This document shows, one piece after another, positions 44,201-53,075 of a stretch of 64,000 nt of DNA (the stretch's first letter is position 1; every line of letters begins with the position of its first letter). A program made the position numbers and the translations under genes. The stretch spans positions 62,001 to 126,000 of the forward strand of contig JBKEBD010000016.1 in the NCBI GenBank assembly GCA_047972995.1, read 5' to 3'. The stretch comes from JBKEDC01 sp047972995 (lineage in GTDB: Bacteria; Bacteroidota; Bacteroidia; Bacteroidales; Prolixibacteraceae). The notes below the pieces were generated by a model. It saw only the letters and a program-made list of their open reading frames with translations, did not search any database and was not told where the DNA came from.

Positions 44201-47200
44201 TTATTGTTTTACAAATTTCACGGCATCAGCCACCACTATTCGAGCTTTTGTTTTGTTCGATAGTTCCACTACTGCCGTATCTTCTTTAAAGTAAAATGCA
44301 CCTAAATAATACCATCCTTTATCTCTCATCGACACTGGAATTTCTTCCTCGCCATCGGCGTGTATTAGTTTGTAGTCGTATTCTGAATTTCCTCTTCTTC
44401 CCCACGGTCTAAATAAATAAACATAAACCGAGTAGAATCCTTCGCCTTGAAGTGGAACGTGCCACTTGGCCACTTGGTCGCCATTGCCCGCAGCGGCATA
44501 ATAAGCCGAACGGATGTTGGTTCCATAAAAATCGGAATGCGTGGTCATTGTCCAACCTAATGGTGGTCGCCATTGGTTGAAGGAAGCATATGTTGCTTCT
44601 TCATCATCGTTGGCTAATAACCAGTTACGCAAGCGGCTACCTTGTGTAATTGATGTTATTTCAAAACCTTCATCTTCATTATCTACCACAATTTCACCCG
44701 GCGAAACTACTTCTACTTGCTTATCCAGAATTCGTTCACCTTCATAAGGTGTTTTGGTGTCATCTTCTTTCAATCGACCCCAATCAAGGCGCATTTCTGA
44801 GGGGATGTTTTTCGATGTTAAGGTGTTTATTGTTCCTCCTCGTGGGCTGCCCGATATGAGCATACTTACTTCCTTGGTTTGATTTCCATCGAGGTGAATC
44901 AATTTGGTGATATTATCAGAAGAGCTACCGCCCCCCATCATGCGAGGTCCACCACTGGTTCTAAATTCCAACTCTACCACACCTTCTGTTGGTTCGATGT
45001 TTGAAATTTGAAACGTAACCATTGTTTTTAGCTCATCGTCATCGAGCACATTCACAGCCTCTACACCACCAACCAAATATGCTGGCAGCTCTTTGCTTCT
45101 GAACCACTCTTGCATATAGTTAATTAAATCAACGCCAAATTCATGTTCTAAATCGCGTGCAAAATATTCTAACGTTCCTGTTTTGAAGCGATTGCGATAG
45201 AGGTAATCGAACAAGAAATCATCAAATTCATCATCGCCTATCTTCTCCCGAATAATCGACAGTAAGCTTGTGCCTTTCAACTCAATCACATCATTAATAA
45301 TGTCTTTTTGATCGGGATTTTGAAGCAGTTCTTCAAAGCTATTCGAAATTAATGCCACGTTTGCTTTTTCATCGCCTGTCATGCCGTTCATGTCTCGCAT
45401 CCATCCGCCCATGCCCGAATTTTCGGTGGCACTTGCTTTATATGAACCGAACACTTTGTTGCTCACCGGCCAATTGTCTGAACTCACCGAGTAACTATAA
45501 TAATAAAACAACGGGAAAACATAATACGGATTTTTGGTTTCCGTTACTTCAATCTGACCATTGCTTCTGCTGAAATCAGGGCGACCATTCGATGACAAGA
45601 ACGAGCTTACAAAATTGCGAAACACTTGAATGCGAATTTCTTCATCTGTCATTTGGTTGTTTCTTCTTCCCCAGCCACCGCCCGGACCTCCACCACCATC
45701 TTTTTGTTGACGATAGTTTTCTTGAAAATCGGCTTGATCTGACATCGATGCTTTTTCTGCAAAAAGAATCATTTCGGGTTGTGCATATTCCTTGGCACCC
45801 CCAAGCACTCGTTCATAGCTATAATATTGCACAGGTACTTCCACTAGCGAAAATCGCTCGAAAGGATAATATAAATCCAATGTTCGCTCATAGTCTTGAA
45901 GGGCTTCTGCAACTACCGAAGAAAGTGTATCTTCCACTGTTTCAAAGAAATTGCCATAATAATCATGCCCCGGTTTTAGGTAAAGGTTGAATTCTAAGCC
46001 GTCTATTTCTTTTGTTTTTCGCATATAATCGCCAATGGTGAGCGATATTTGTGAATTGGCGTGTGAAGATTCGAAATACCATTTCCCATCTTTTTGCTCG
46101 CTCACCCCTTGCGAGATAACCGTAAGGTTTGGCGCTGTTTCTACCGAAAGTTTGAAGTCGCTAAATTGTGGATTCAACCAAGTGAGGTGTTGCTTACCAA
46201 AACCTGCACCAGGCACCGGATACCACATATTCTCTCGTGTGAGTAGCACATAATTCTCAGTAAGGAAAGCATAACGCTTATCTATTTGAAACAAAAAAGC
46301 GGTGTTTAATTCCTCAAATTCATCTTTGTCGATGTCTAAATAAGCCGCCGATTCTACAATGCCGCCATGATAAACAAAGTCTATTTTGGCTCTTTCCCAT
46401 GGTTTCAACTGAAAATCTTTTATCAGCACGGTGCTCAATGTTTGTTCAAATGCCACCGATTTTCCATTCACCGTAAGGCTATCTACCACCAAACCAGGGT
46501 TTAGGGTAAACAATATCGAGTCATTGGCTTCGCGCATTCTGTTTTGCACCTGTAATTTTGCTCGTACGGCTAGTTGATCTTTCTGGTGCTTCACTTCTAA
46601 ATCATAAGACTTTACATCTACTCTAGCCACCGATTTAAGAGCATCGTTGTGCTCTAGCAGGTTTGCTCTTAGGTCTGAGTTTCTTTGCACTTCTTGCAAA
46701 TGGTTATATCCCATAAAAATGGCTGTTACCAGAAAAACAGAGCCCAATACACCCGAAACCCAACGTTCTGCCTTTGAATGCGAAAGTCGGGTAAGCATCA
46801 TAATGGTAAAACTAATGAAACTCAGACCAAAGAAAAGATACATTCCTCGATGATTCAGCAGTATATCCATATTGCCAAAGCCCACAAAATCGGAGTAGGT
46901 CATTGGAATACTATAAGCCATATAATCGAAAATGTAATAGAATCTCGATTTTAGGTAAAACAATGCCAATGCCACATATCCTAACATAACAAGAAAAGTA
47001 ACCGCTTGATTTTTAAGCAGCGACATGAGCAAAAATGACAATCCCATGATGAATATCAGCGTGGGAACACTTATTAAAAAGAAGTATTGTACATATGCCA
47101 ACACATTGATTGACGCATTGGGAGAAAGCACATTCATAACGAGCACTCCTCCCAAAACCAAAAGGTTTAGCAGGAGAAATACCCCCACATTTCCCCAAGT

Positions 47201-47536
47201 TTTACCCAACACATAATCGATGTTGCTCATCGAACGCACATAAATTACATCGGTGGTGTCGAGTTTGCGATCTTGTTTCAAGAAATCACTCGCCAAGAAA
47301 ATGGCAACCACCGCCTGCACGACATTCAAAAACAACATACTCACATAAGGTATGTTGGCTGGCAAGGTTCGCACAAACCAAGTACCCATAGTCCATTCGG
47401 GGAAAACTAGAAGTATTAAGTTCCAAAATCCGATAAACACAAGGGCTAGCAAAGCAAAAATGCGGAAGAACCAACTTCGAAATAAGGTCTTACGCTCGTA
47501 TTTGGCAATGGCAGCTATTTGAGGTATTGAAATCAT
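44201..47536 (-). CDS. ABC-2 permease fused to M1-peptidase-like and golvesin-like domains (1,111 aa)
   Basis: The N-terminal 290 residues form an ABC-2 permease with about six helices and the loop DRKLDTTDVIYVRSMSNIDYVLGK. A periplasmic M1-aminopeptidase-like region follows (residues about 300-860: LDLYYPFERFSLVEVPVQY, VLGGAKEYAQPEMILFAEK, HEFGVDLINYMQEWFRSKELPAY). The zinc-binding HExxH motif expected between them is absent; FRNFVSSFLSS occupies that place, so it is probably not an active peptidase. The last 110 residues (GFYSVYVYLFRPWGRRGN...DGEEEIPVSMRDKGWYYLG...ARIVVADAVKFV) resemble the golvesin C-terminal sugar/polymer-binding domain. Its ATPase is encoded 5 bases upstream. Confidence 0.88.
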   Translation of the reverse strand: MISIPQIAAIAKYERKTLFRSWFFRIFALLALVFIGFWNLILLVFPEWTMGTWFVRTLPANIPYVSMLFLNVVQAVVAIFLASDFLKQDRKLDTTDVIYVRSMSNIDYVLGKTWGNVGVFLLLNLLVLGGVLVMNVLSPNASINVLAYVQYFFLISVPTLIFIMGLSFLLMSLLKNQAVTFLVMLGYVALALFYLKSRFYYIFDYMAYSIPMTYSDFVGFGNMDILLNHRGMYLFFGLSFISFTIMMLTRLSHSKAERWVSGVLGSVFLVTAIFMGYNHLQEVQRNSDLRANLLEHNDALKSVARVDVKSYDLEVKHQKDQLAVRAKLQVQNRMREANDSILFTLNPGLVVDSLTVNGKSVAFEQTLSTVLIKDFQLKPWERAKIDFVYHGGIVESAAYLDIDKDEFEELNTAFLFQIDKRYAFLTENYVLLTRENMWYPVPGAGFGKQHLTWLNPQFSDFKLSVETAPNLTVISQGVSEQKDGKWYFESSHANSQISLTIGDYMRKTKEIDGLEFNLYLKPGHDYYGNFFETVEDTLSSVVAEALQDYERTLDLYYPFERFSLVEVPVQYYSYERVLGGAKEYAQPEMILFAEKASMSDQADFQENYRQQKDGGGGPGGGWGRRNNQMTDEEIRIQVFRNFVSSFLSSNGRPDFSRSNGQIEVTETKNPYYVFPLFYYYSYSVSSDNWPVSNKVFGSYKASATENSGMGGWMRDMNGMTGDEKANVALISNSFEELLQNPDQKDIINDVIELKGTSLLSIIREKIGDDEFDDFLFDYLYRNRFKTGTLEYFARDLEHEFGVDLINYMQEWFRSKELPAYLVGGVEAVNVLDDDELKTMVTFQISNIEPTEGVVELEFRTSGGPRMMGGGSSSDNITKLIHLDGNQTKEVSMLISGSPRGGTINTLTSKNIPSEMRLDWGRLKEDDTKTPYEGERILDKQVEVVSPGEIVVDNEDEGFEITSITQGSRLRNWLLANDDEEATYASFNQWRPPLGWTMTTHSDFYGTNIRSAYYAAAGNGDQVAKWHVPLQGEGFYSVYVYLFRPWGRRGNSEYDYKLIHADGEEEIPVSMRDKGWYYLGAFYFKEDTAVVELSNKTKARIVVADAVKFVKQ

Positions 47537-47541
47537 AGGTT

Positions 47542-48450
47542 TTACTTATTTAATTGGTCACTAGCTGTCCATAAATTTAAACTCTTTTCCATGAAGTACA
47601 CGTAAGCGTGCTCTAGGTTTGGTGCCATCAATTCGCCATGAAATCCATTAACATTCTCTGCAACTACTTCCATTTCCCAGCCACTGCCCATAGGCACTGT
47701 TGCCACCACAGGAAAGCGTTCGTTAATGAGGTTGAACTCATCATGCGAGGCTTTAATGCGCCACACTTTGCCTTTGGCTTGTGCCACAATATCATCGGGC
47801 GACCCAGTATAAGCTAATTCTCCCTGATTAAGTAATACCATGCTGTTACAAGTGCTGGAAATATCGCCCACAATGTGCGTGGAAAGAATGATGATCACAT
47901 CTTTAGTGGAGATAGTGGAAAGTAAATTTCGGAAGCGAATGCGTTCCTCGGGGTCGAGTCCTGTAGTTGGTTCATCTACTACCACCACTTTCGGACCATT
48001 CATGAGAGCTTGAGCAATGCCTAAGCGGCGTTTCATACCTCCCGACAGGCGGTTGGCGTAGCGGTCGCGAGCCTCAAACAAACCCACCTCCTCTAGCATT
48101 TGGTCCACCTTTTGCGCACGTTCTTTCTTTCGGTGCAAACCCGAAAGGCGTGCCGTGTAGTCTAAAAATTCGTAGGTTTTCAAGCTTGAGAAAAAGCGAA
48201 AATCTTGCGGCAAATAGCCTATCATTTTACGCACCTGCTCCCGATCTTTCACCAAATCATAGTCGCCAATGGTTACCTTACCAGAAGTTGGCTCAGCAAG
48301 CGTTACCAAAATGCGCATCAAGCTTGACTTGCCCGCCCCATTGGGACCTAGCAAACCAAACATACCGTCATGTATATCGAAGGTTAAATCATTGATTGCC
48401 TTATGCCCATTCGGATACACTTTGGTCAATCCTTCAATGCTTATTTTCAT
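47542..48450 (-). CDS. ABC transporter ATP-binding protein
   Basis: The 302-residue ATPase has Walker A LLGPNGAGKSS near residue 36, Q-loop YLPQDFRFFSS, signature LSGGMKRR, Walker B VVVVDEPTTGLD and H-loop STHI. It continues with a 90-residue C-terminal extension (YTGSPDDIVAQAKGKVW...). Its sequence, including the DPEERIRFRNLL stretch and the extension, is clearly related to the ABC domain fused to the RND pump in the same operon (DPRERIRFRNLL, YTGSPSEMV), pointing to duplication. It is the first gene of the operon and energises the permease that follows. Confidence 0.94.
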   Translation of the reverse strand: MKISIEGLTKVYPNGHKAINDLTFDIHDGMFGLLGPNGAGKSSLMRILVTLAEPTSGKVTIGDYDLVKDREQVRKMIGYLPQDFRFFSSLKTYEFLDYTARLSGLHRKKERAQKVDQMLEEVGLFEARDRYANRLSGGMKRRLGIAQALMNGPKVVVVDEPTTGLDPEERIRFRNLLSTISTKDVIIILSTHIVGDISSTCNSMVLLNQGELAYTGSPDDIVAQAKGKVWRIKASHDEFNLINERFPVVATVPMGSGWEMEVVAENVNGFHGELMAPNLEHAYVYFMEKSLNLWTASDQLNK

Positions 48451-48827
48451 ACGTATAATTGAGATACCTACTAATCTATGTCGGCTGTTAAAAAAACAGA
48501 CTTTAGATAAAAGATATCGGATTTTTGCAAAACTTATTTAAAGACTAGGTAAAACTAGGATAGTTTAATGACAATACAATATAAATTGATTTAAGATTTG
48601 AGCAATTGTAATTTTACAATGGTTCACAGCCCAAAGCTGGGAGGGGTAATTGTAACTTGACAACAACTCGAAGATTTGGTATTTGATCCATTGTAAGCTT
48701 GACGGAGGCTTCTGTCCAAATCTTTTGGGGAGAGCAAAGATGTAGAGAGATTGGGGCAGTGCCGAGTTTAAAACGAAATATTAGTGTCCGCTAAAACTGT
48801 TTAGGCTGACATCTCTGTCTAAATATA
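48451..48827. other. Upstream region of the RND/ABC operon, no gene seen
   Basis: About 380 bases between the ABC ATPase start and the threonine-aldolase remnant contain no coherent frame. A TATCTTTT stretch on the minus strand near 48508 resembles a weak -7 box for the operon. Confidence 0.5.
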
Positions 48828-48941
48828 TTAGAGTCTTTCTAACCTCTTCAAATCACCGATAGACTCATCAACTTTCCGTTCATCGGTTGCCCATGAGGTG
48901 ATTAAGCGGATAGATGAATGATCTTCATCAATTTCTTGTTG
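48828..48941 (-). pseudogene. Remnant of low-specificity L-threonine aldolase (C-terminal 37 codons)
   Basis: The minus-strand frame reads QQEIDEDHSSIRLITSWATD and on to GDLKRLERL followed by a stop. The IRLITSWATDERKVDESI stretch is the characteristic end of LtaE-type threonine aldolases. Immediately upstream is an in-frame stop and the pycB-like terminator, so the rest of the gene has been deleted. Confidence 0.6.
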
Positions 48942-48950
48942 TTACCGTCA

Positions 48951-48986
48951 AAAAAAATCCCTCAAGCGTAAGCTTGGGGGATTTTT
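48951..48986 (-). terminator. Terminator of the biotin-dependent carboxyltransferase gene
   Basis: ATCCCTCAAGC pairs with GCTTGGGGGAT (11 bp, one G-T), with T-runs on both strands. It lies 25 bases beyond the carboxyltransferase stop codon. Confidence 0.88.
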
Positions 48987-49010
48987 TAATTATAAAGTAT
49001 GTCTAACCAA

Positions 49011-51347
49011 TTAGTCAACCACCACTTCAATCACTTTTGAATCGGCAGGAACTGTTGCACCTACTTCAACATTGATTTTAGCTACCGTACCGCTGATTTC
49101 AGAAGTAATGCTGTTTTCCATTTTCATGGCTTCAAGCACTAATACATCTTGTCCTGCAGTTACTTTATCGCCTACTTTTACAGCGATAGAAAGAATTTTA
49201 CCCGGCATTGGCACCGTGATAGCTGTTGTTGGACCAGCAATAACAGGCGCACCTGCTGTACCAGCAGCCACAGTACCCACTTTGTCTTTGCTATCCACAA
49301 CGTCCATCAATGGAGCTTCCGCAGGAAGTGTATCTCCCACTTCAGCTGTAAGCACATTTACGAAACCATCGCAAGTAGCCGAAATGGTATTTTCCATTTT
49401 CATGGCTTCTACCACTGCCACAGCATCGCCCATTTTCACAGCGTCTCCCGTAGCAACTAAATATTGCAACAATTTACCCGGAAGTGGCGTAACGATTGCT
49501 TCACCCACCACGGCTGCAGCACCAGAAACAGCAGCTCCTGTTGTTACATTTCCAGAAACCACATCAATCAACGCAGCTTCGGCAGCCAAAGTGTCGCCCA
49601 CATTTGCCATAATACCATTTACTGTACCATCGCATGTTGCCGTAATTGTGTTTTCCATTTTCATGGCTTCCACAATAGCAATAGGATCGCCAAATTTCAC
49701 GCTATCGCCTACTTTTACTAAGTATTCCAACACTTTACCGGGAAGTGGAGTTACCACCGCTTCACCATAAACTGTTGTAGCTACCGCTACCGATCCAGCT
49801 GCAGCTGCACCACCACCTTGAGCTTCCCAAGCGGCTTTTTTCACTCCTGTAAGGAAGTCTTTAGCAACCATTGGGAACAATTCTAACAACATAATTTCCT
49901 CGCGGTTGGCTGCCAATTGCACACCACCACAGTTGTCTAATGTTGGGTTAGGTTGATAAGCATAGTTTGTGGTATCGAAATCGCGAGCATCGCGGTGACC
50001 GCAAAGTTTCTCACGAAAATCTTCATTTACTGGAATTGGCGTGTGACCATATTCACCTTTCACCAAACTCTTGAATTGGTTCGACACGTTGCTGTACATT
50101 TCTTTGCCGTTTTTCACGTCCATTGCACAGTTTACTGCTTGCGCACCTACAATTTGTGAAGTTGGTGTAACCAAAGGAGGCAAACCTGCAGCCAAACGCA
50201 CTGTAGGAATCAATTTCATAGCATCTTCCAAGATATCTTCCGATTTCAAGGCTTTCAACTGAGCTACCATGTTGGTGTACATACCACCGGGAACCTCCGC
50301 TTTTTGTACTAATAGGTTTGGTTTTGGGAAACCAAAGTAATCTTCAATTGCATGACAAGCATCAAGCATTGCTTTTTCATCGGCTGCATTTACAGCTACA
50401 ATTGCTTTATCAAACAAAACATCGATTTCAGCAGGAAGTGTATCAGTCAATGGGTTGAATGAATTAGGAATTGGTGTAGTATCGATATCTGCCAATTCTT
50501 TGCGGATATTCAACAACTCGGCATTGATTTTAGCCACTGCTTCCATGTTAATATCAAGCTCTACACCCAATTTTTGACAGAAGATGTAAATCAACTCAAT
50601 TGCAGGAGCTGCAGGACCACCAGCGAAGTTCCAAATGTTAGTATCTACAATATCTGCACCGCTCATGATAGCCGTTAGCACTGCTGCCAAACCATAACCC
50701 GGCGTACAGTGTGTGTGGAAATCTAAAGGAATGCTGGTAGCGCCTTTAATTGCCTTCACCAATTTAGCCACTTTCATCGGAGGAATCAAACCACTCATAT
50801 CTTTAATAGTGATCATATCCGCACCCAATCCTTCTAGCTCAACGGCTTTATCTACAAAGTACTCATCGGTAAACACAGGAGGCTCCAAACCTGCAGGGTC
50901 AATAGTGTAACACACTGCACAGTCGGCAATACCCCCAGCTTTTTTTACATACTTAATAGTTGATTTCACGTTATTTGTGTCGTTCAACGCATCGAAAATA
51001 CGCATGATACCCAATCCCGACTCAATAGAGTGCGAGCAGAATTCTTCAATAATATCTTCTGGATATGGTGTATATCCGAAAAGGTTACGACCACGCGAAA
51101 GAGCTGTTAATTTGCTCACCTCTCCTACTTCCGATTTAATCGTTTTCAAACGTTCCCATGGGTTTTCATTCAAGTAGCGCATCACCGAATCAGGCACGGC
51201 ACCACCCCATACTTCCATGGCGTAAAAGTTTGCAGACTTGTAGAAAGGGAGAACTCTATCAATTTGCGCTTGGCGCAAGCGAGTAGCAAACAATGATTGT
51301 TGACCATCGCGAAGAGTTAAATCTCGTATTAAAAGTTTTTTTGTCAT
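49011..51347 (-). CDS. Carboxyltransferase with three tandem biotinyl domains (OadA/PycB-like)
   Basis: Residues 1-500 are a pyruvate carboxylase B/oxaloacetate decarboxylase alpha carboxyltransferase domain: IRDLTLRDGQQSLFATR, DALNDTNNVKSTI, DMSGLIPP, metal-binding DFHTHCTPG and the conserved-domain region to about 470 (EDFREKLCGHRDARDFDT). Then come three biotinyl domains in a row, each with an EAMKMEN site whose Lys is biotinylated, joined by Ala/Gly-rich linkers (starts near residues 535, 620 and 708). One domain is usual. The enzyme moves CO2 between oxaloacetate or a related acid and biotin, perhaps in fermentation with a sodium pump. No partner subunits are nearby, so the exact reaction is open. 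Confidence 0.9.
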   Translation of the reverse strand: MTKKLLIRDLTLRDGQQSLFATRLRQAQIDRVLPFYKSANFYAMEVWGGAVPDSVMRYLNENPWERLKTIKSEVGEVSKLTALSRGRNLFGYTPYPEDIIEEFCSHSIESGLGIMRIFDALNDTNNVKSTIKYVKKAGGIADCAVCYTIDPAGLEPPVFTDEYFVDKAVELEGLGADMITIKDMSGLIPPMKVAKLVKAIKGATSIPLDFHTHCTPGYGLAAVLTAIMSGADIVDTNIWNFAGGPAAPAIELIYIFCQKLGVELDINMEAVAKINAELLNIRKELADIDTTPIPNSFNPLTDTLPAEIDVLFDKAIVAVNAADEKAMLDACHAIEDYFGFPKPNLLVQKAEVPGGMYTNMVAQLKALKSEDILEDAMKLIPTVRLAAGLPPLVTPTSQIVGAQAVNCAMDVKNGKEMYSNVSNQFKSLVKGEYGHTPIPVNEDFREKLCGHRDARDFDTTNYAYQPNPTLDNCGGVQLAANREEIMLLELFPMVAKDFLTGVKKAAWEAQGGGAAAAGSVAVATTVYGEAVVTPLPGKVLEYLVKVGDSVKFGDPIAIVEAMKMENTITATCDGTVNGIMANVGDTLAAEAALIDVVSGNVTTGAAVSGAAAVVGEAIVTPLPGKLLQYLVATGDAVKMGDAVAVVEAMKMENTISATCDGFVNVLTAEVGDTLPAEAPLMDVVDSKDKVGTVAAGTAGAPVIAGPTTAITVPMPGKILSIAVKVGDKVTAGQDVLVLEAMKMENSITSEISGTVAKINVEVGATVPADSKVIEVVVD

Positions 51348-51563
51348 AACAAATAACTTCAGATGTTAAGTAATATATTTTTGTAATTCTCTATTTCCCT
51401 GAATGTCTAGCGAAAATACGCTATTAAATAGAAAGTCGGGTTAGAAAAAGTCTTTTTTTGACGCAATATGGAATTACTCAAGATAAAGTTAACACACAAT
51501 ATTTTAAGTATTACCTTCCCATTTTTTGAAAATTATCAGAGTTTAATTCCCTTTCGATATTAA

Positions 51564-51599
51564 AATAAAAGAAGCCCATTACAATGAGCTTCTTTTATT
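51564..51599. terminator. Orphan terminator-like hairpin in a divergent promoter region
   Basis: AATAAAAGAAGC pairs perfectly with GCTTCTTTTATT over 12 bp around CCATTACAATGA, with T-rich ends on both strands. No flanking gene needs it: both neighbours are transcribed away. Confidence 0.7.
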
Positions 51600-51646
51600 A
51601 AATATTTTATCTTCATTCTGTTTAATTATTTTTCTCGAAAACACCC

Positions 51647-51654
51647 TACATTTG
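51647..51654 (+). promoter_or_regulatory. Candidate -7 box TACATTTG for the DUF6122 gene
   Basis: TACATTTG fits TAnnTTTG, 25 bases upstream of the ATG. Confidence 0.5.
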
Positions 51655-51679
51655 CAAACCAGCCCTAAAAAATTATCTC

Positions 51680-51985
51680 ATGCAAACTTTCATTCATTAT
51701 TTTCTACACCTCACTTTTCCTGCGCTAATTGCCTGGGTGTTCTTTCGGAAAGATTGGAAAAAAGCATACTTAATTTTACTGGCTACTATGCTTGTCGATT
51801 TAGACCATCTATTCGCCACTCCAATATTCGATGCCAACCGATGCAGCATTAACTTCCACCCCTTTCATACCTATTATGCCATGGGGATTTATGTTGTTTT
51901 ACTTTTCTTCCGCCGTCCTTACAACATCATTGGCACTGGACTACTCTTTCATATGCTAACCGATTGGATTGATTGGCTAATGTAG
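51680..51985 (+). CDS. DUF6122-like small membrane protein
   Basis: The 101-residue protein has three or four hydrophobic helices with conserved polar spots: LLATMLVDLDHLFATPIFDANRCS, FHPFHTYYAMGIYVV, GLLFHMLTDWIDWLM. The His/Asp-rich motifs (DLDHL, FHPFH, FHMLTD) recall the metal-dependent membrane hydrolase YdjM/LrgB-like group, in which such residues bind a metal, but the family has no proven activity. It is a single-gene unit with its own promoter box. Confidence 0.8.
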   Translation: MQTFIHYFLHLTFPALIAWVFFRKDWKKAYLILLATMLVDLDHLFATPIFDANRCSINFHPFHTYYAMGIYVVLLFFRRPYNIIGTGLLFHMLTDWIDWLM

Positions 51986-52064
51986 AGATGCGTCTTTGTC
52001 TAAAAAATCATGTTAAACAAACAGCCCAACATGATGATGATGAACCCAAGTTGTTTTAAAACGC

Positions 52065-52102
52065 AAAAAGCCGCTACTGATTTTACTCAATAACGGCTTT
52101 TA
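52065..52102 (-). terminator. Terminator of the tmRNA gene
   Basis: AAAAGCCG pairs with CGGCTTTT with T-run on the minus strand, immediately after the 3' end of the tmRNA. Confidence 0.85.
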
Positions 52103-52103
52103 G

Positions 52104-52499
52104 TGGAAGCGCCGGGATTCGAACCCGGGTCCTAATAAGGAAGCAATAAGCTTTCTACATGCATAGTCTCGACTTGTTTTTCGAGTGTTGGCTGGATCAA
52201 GACCACCGACCACCACCTTAGCTCTTAAACTTCATTGTTGCGACAGAGCAAAGCAACAACTAGTTCGAATTTCTTGCACCACGTGACCGAATAGCCTCCA
52301 AACATTAGCTTCGAGTGGTGTCTTGTTGTAGCACCTTGTGCCACAATTAAGCAATTAATCTACTAAACTTCGATTACGCAGCAAGAGCGTAGTTATTTTC
52401 GCCAATTAAAAAGTTTGACCATTAGGATTATCGAGCCAACAATCAAAGCTCGGCATGCTTACATACCTCTTCTACCTAAAGTCAAAACCAGTCGCCCCC
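52104..52499 (-). ncRNA. ssrA: Transfer-messenger RNA (tmRNA)
   Basis: The 396-base RNA has the tRNA-like acceptor formed by 5' GGGGGCG and 3' CGCTTCC with discriminator A, and the T-arm GGGTTCGAATCCCGG. The internal tag frame reads GENNYALAA then TAA (about 52408-52379 on the minus strand), the tag typical of Bacteroidetes. It rescues stalled ribosomes with SmpB. CCA is not encoded. A terminator follows directly. Confidence 0.96.
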
Positions 52500-52614
52500 A
52501 AATAAAAGTGAGAACAAAAGTAATTCTTTTTATCAAAACAACAAGAGCAATAAAAAAACTTCTCCGCAAATCAATGCCGAGAAGTTTTAAATCTATCAAC
52601 TCATTAAATTACTG

Positions 52615-53064
52615 TTATTCCCTTTCACCCTCACGTTTTCGTCTGAAATCTTTAATCATGCGGATACGAAAATCATTTTCCACAGGAGCAATAAGCACAA
52701 CTTTCTTTGCGGGAAGCACTTGCAGAAACTTCTCATTGTATTTAAGCGTCAAACTCAAATCCTCTTGTGCTATCTGGTTCATCTCGGCATTAATCCGCTG
52801 AAAATCTTTTTCCGACAATTTCTCATAATCATCTCTCAACTGATGCTCAATCACTCTTCTGCGCTCATGCAGCTTCCATCGCGTTTCATCGAATTCATTG
52901 TATATGGGCCAAAATTGTTGTGCCTCCTCCGTAGTTAGATTCAACTTATCGGTCATGTAAGACACTTTCTGAGCTTTAAATTGTTCGATTTGCTCTGCTG
53001 ACGGCTGGGCAAATGTTACCGCACCAATCCATAGGGCAATCGCTAAAAACACGTATTTTTTCAT
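52615..53064 (-). CDS. Spy/CpxP-like periplasmic protein
   Basis: The 149-residue product has a signal peptide (MKKYVFLAIALWIGAVTFAQ) and a helical body with KVSYMTDKLNLTTEEAQQFWPIYNEFDETRWKLHE and a later QEDLSLTLKYNEKFLQVLP. The LTxxxAxxFxPIYN pattern is that of LTXXQ/Spy-like periplasmic chaperones or sensors in Bacteroidetes. It follows the ECF sigma factor and a putative anti-sigma protein, so it likely senses or responds to envelope conditions with them. It starts 11 bases after the anti-sigma gene. Confidence 0.78.
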   Translation of the reverse strand: MKKYVFLAIALWIGAVTFAQPSAEQIEQFKAQKVSYMTDKLNLTTEEAQQFWPIYNEFDETRWKLHERRRVIEHQLRDDYEKLSEKDFQRINAEMNQIAQEDLSLTLKYNEKFLQVLPAKKVVLIAPVENDFRIRMIKDFRRKREGERE

Positions 53065-53075
53065 TTCATCTCTTT

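Larger units (their letters stand above)
51348..51679. other. Divergent intergenic region with orphan terminator
   Basis: About 330 bases between the carboxyltransferase (minus) and the DUF6122 gene (plus) contain no gene. It holds a perfect 12-bp hairpin at 51564-51599 and the DUF6122 promoter box at 51647. On the minus strand TATTTTCG near 51422-51415 is a possible -7 box for the carboxyltransferase. Confidence 0.55.

Noticed and set aside
44201..47536. Active aminopeptidase assignment
   Set aside because: No HExxH motif is visible in the M1-like region, so only fold-level similarity is claimed.
49072..49770. Plus-strand 232-aa frame opposite the biotinyl domains
   Set aside because: The repeated Ala/Val/Gly coding strand produces a long antisense Thr/Ser/Pro-rich frame; no start signal or family match.
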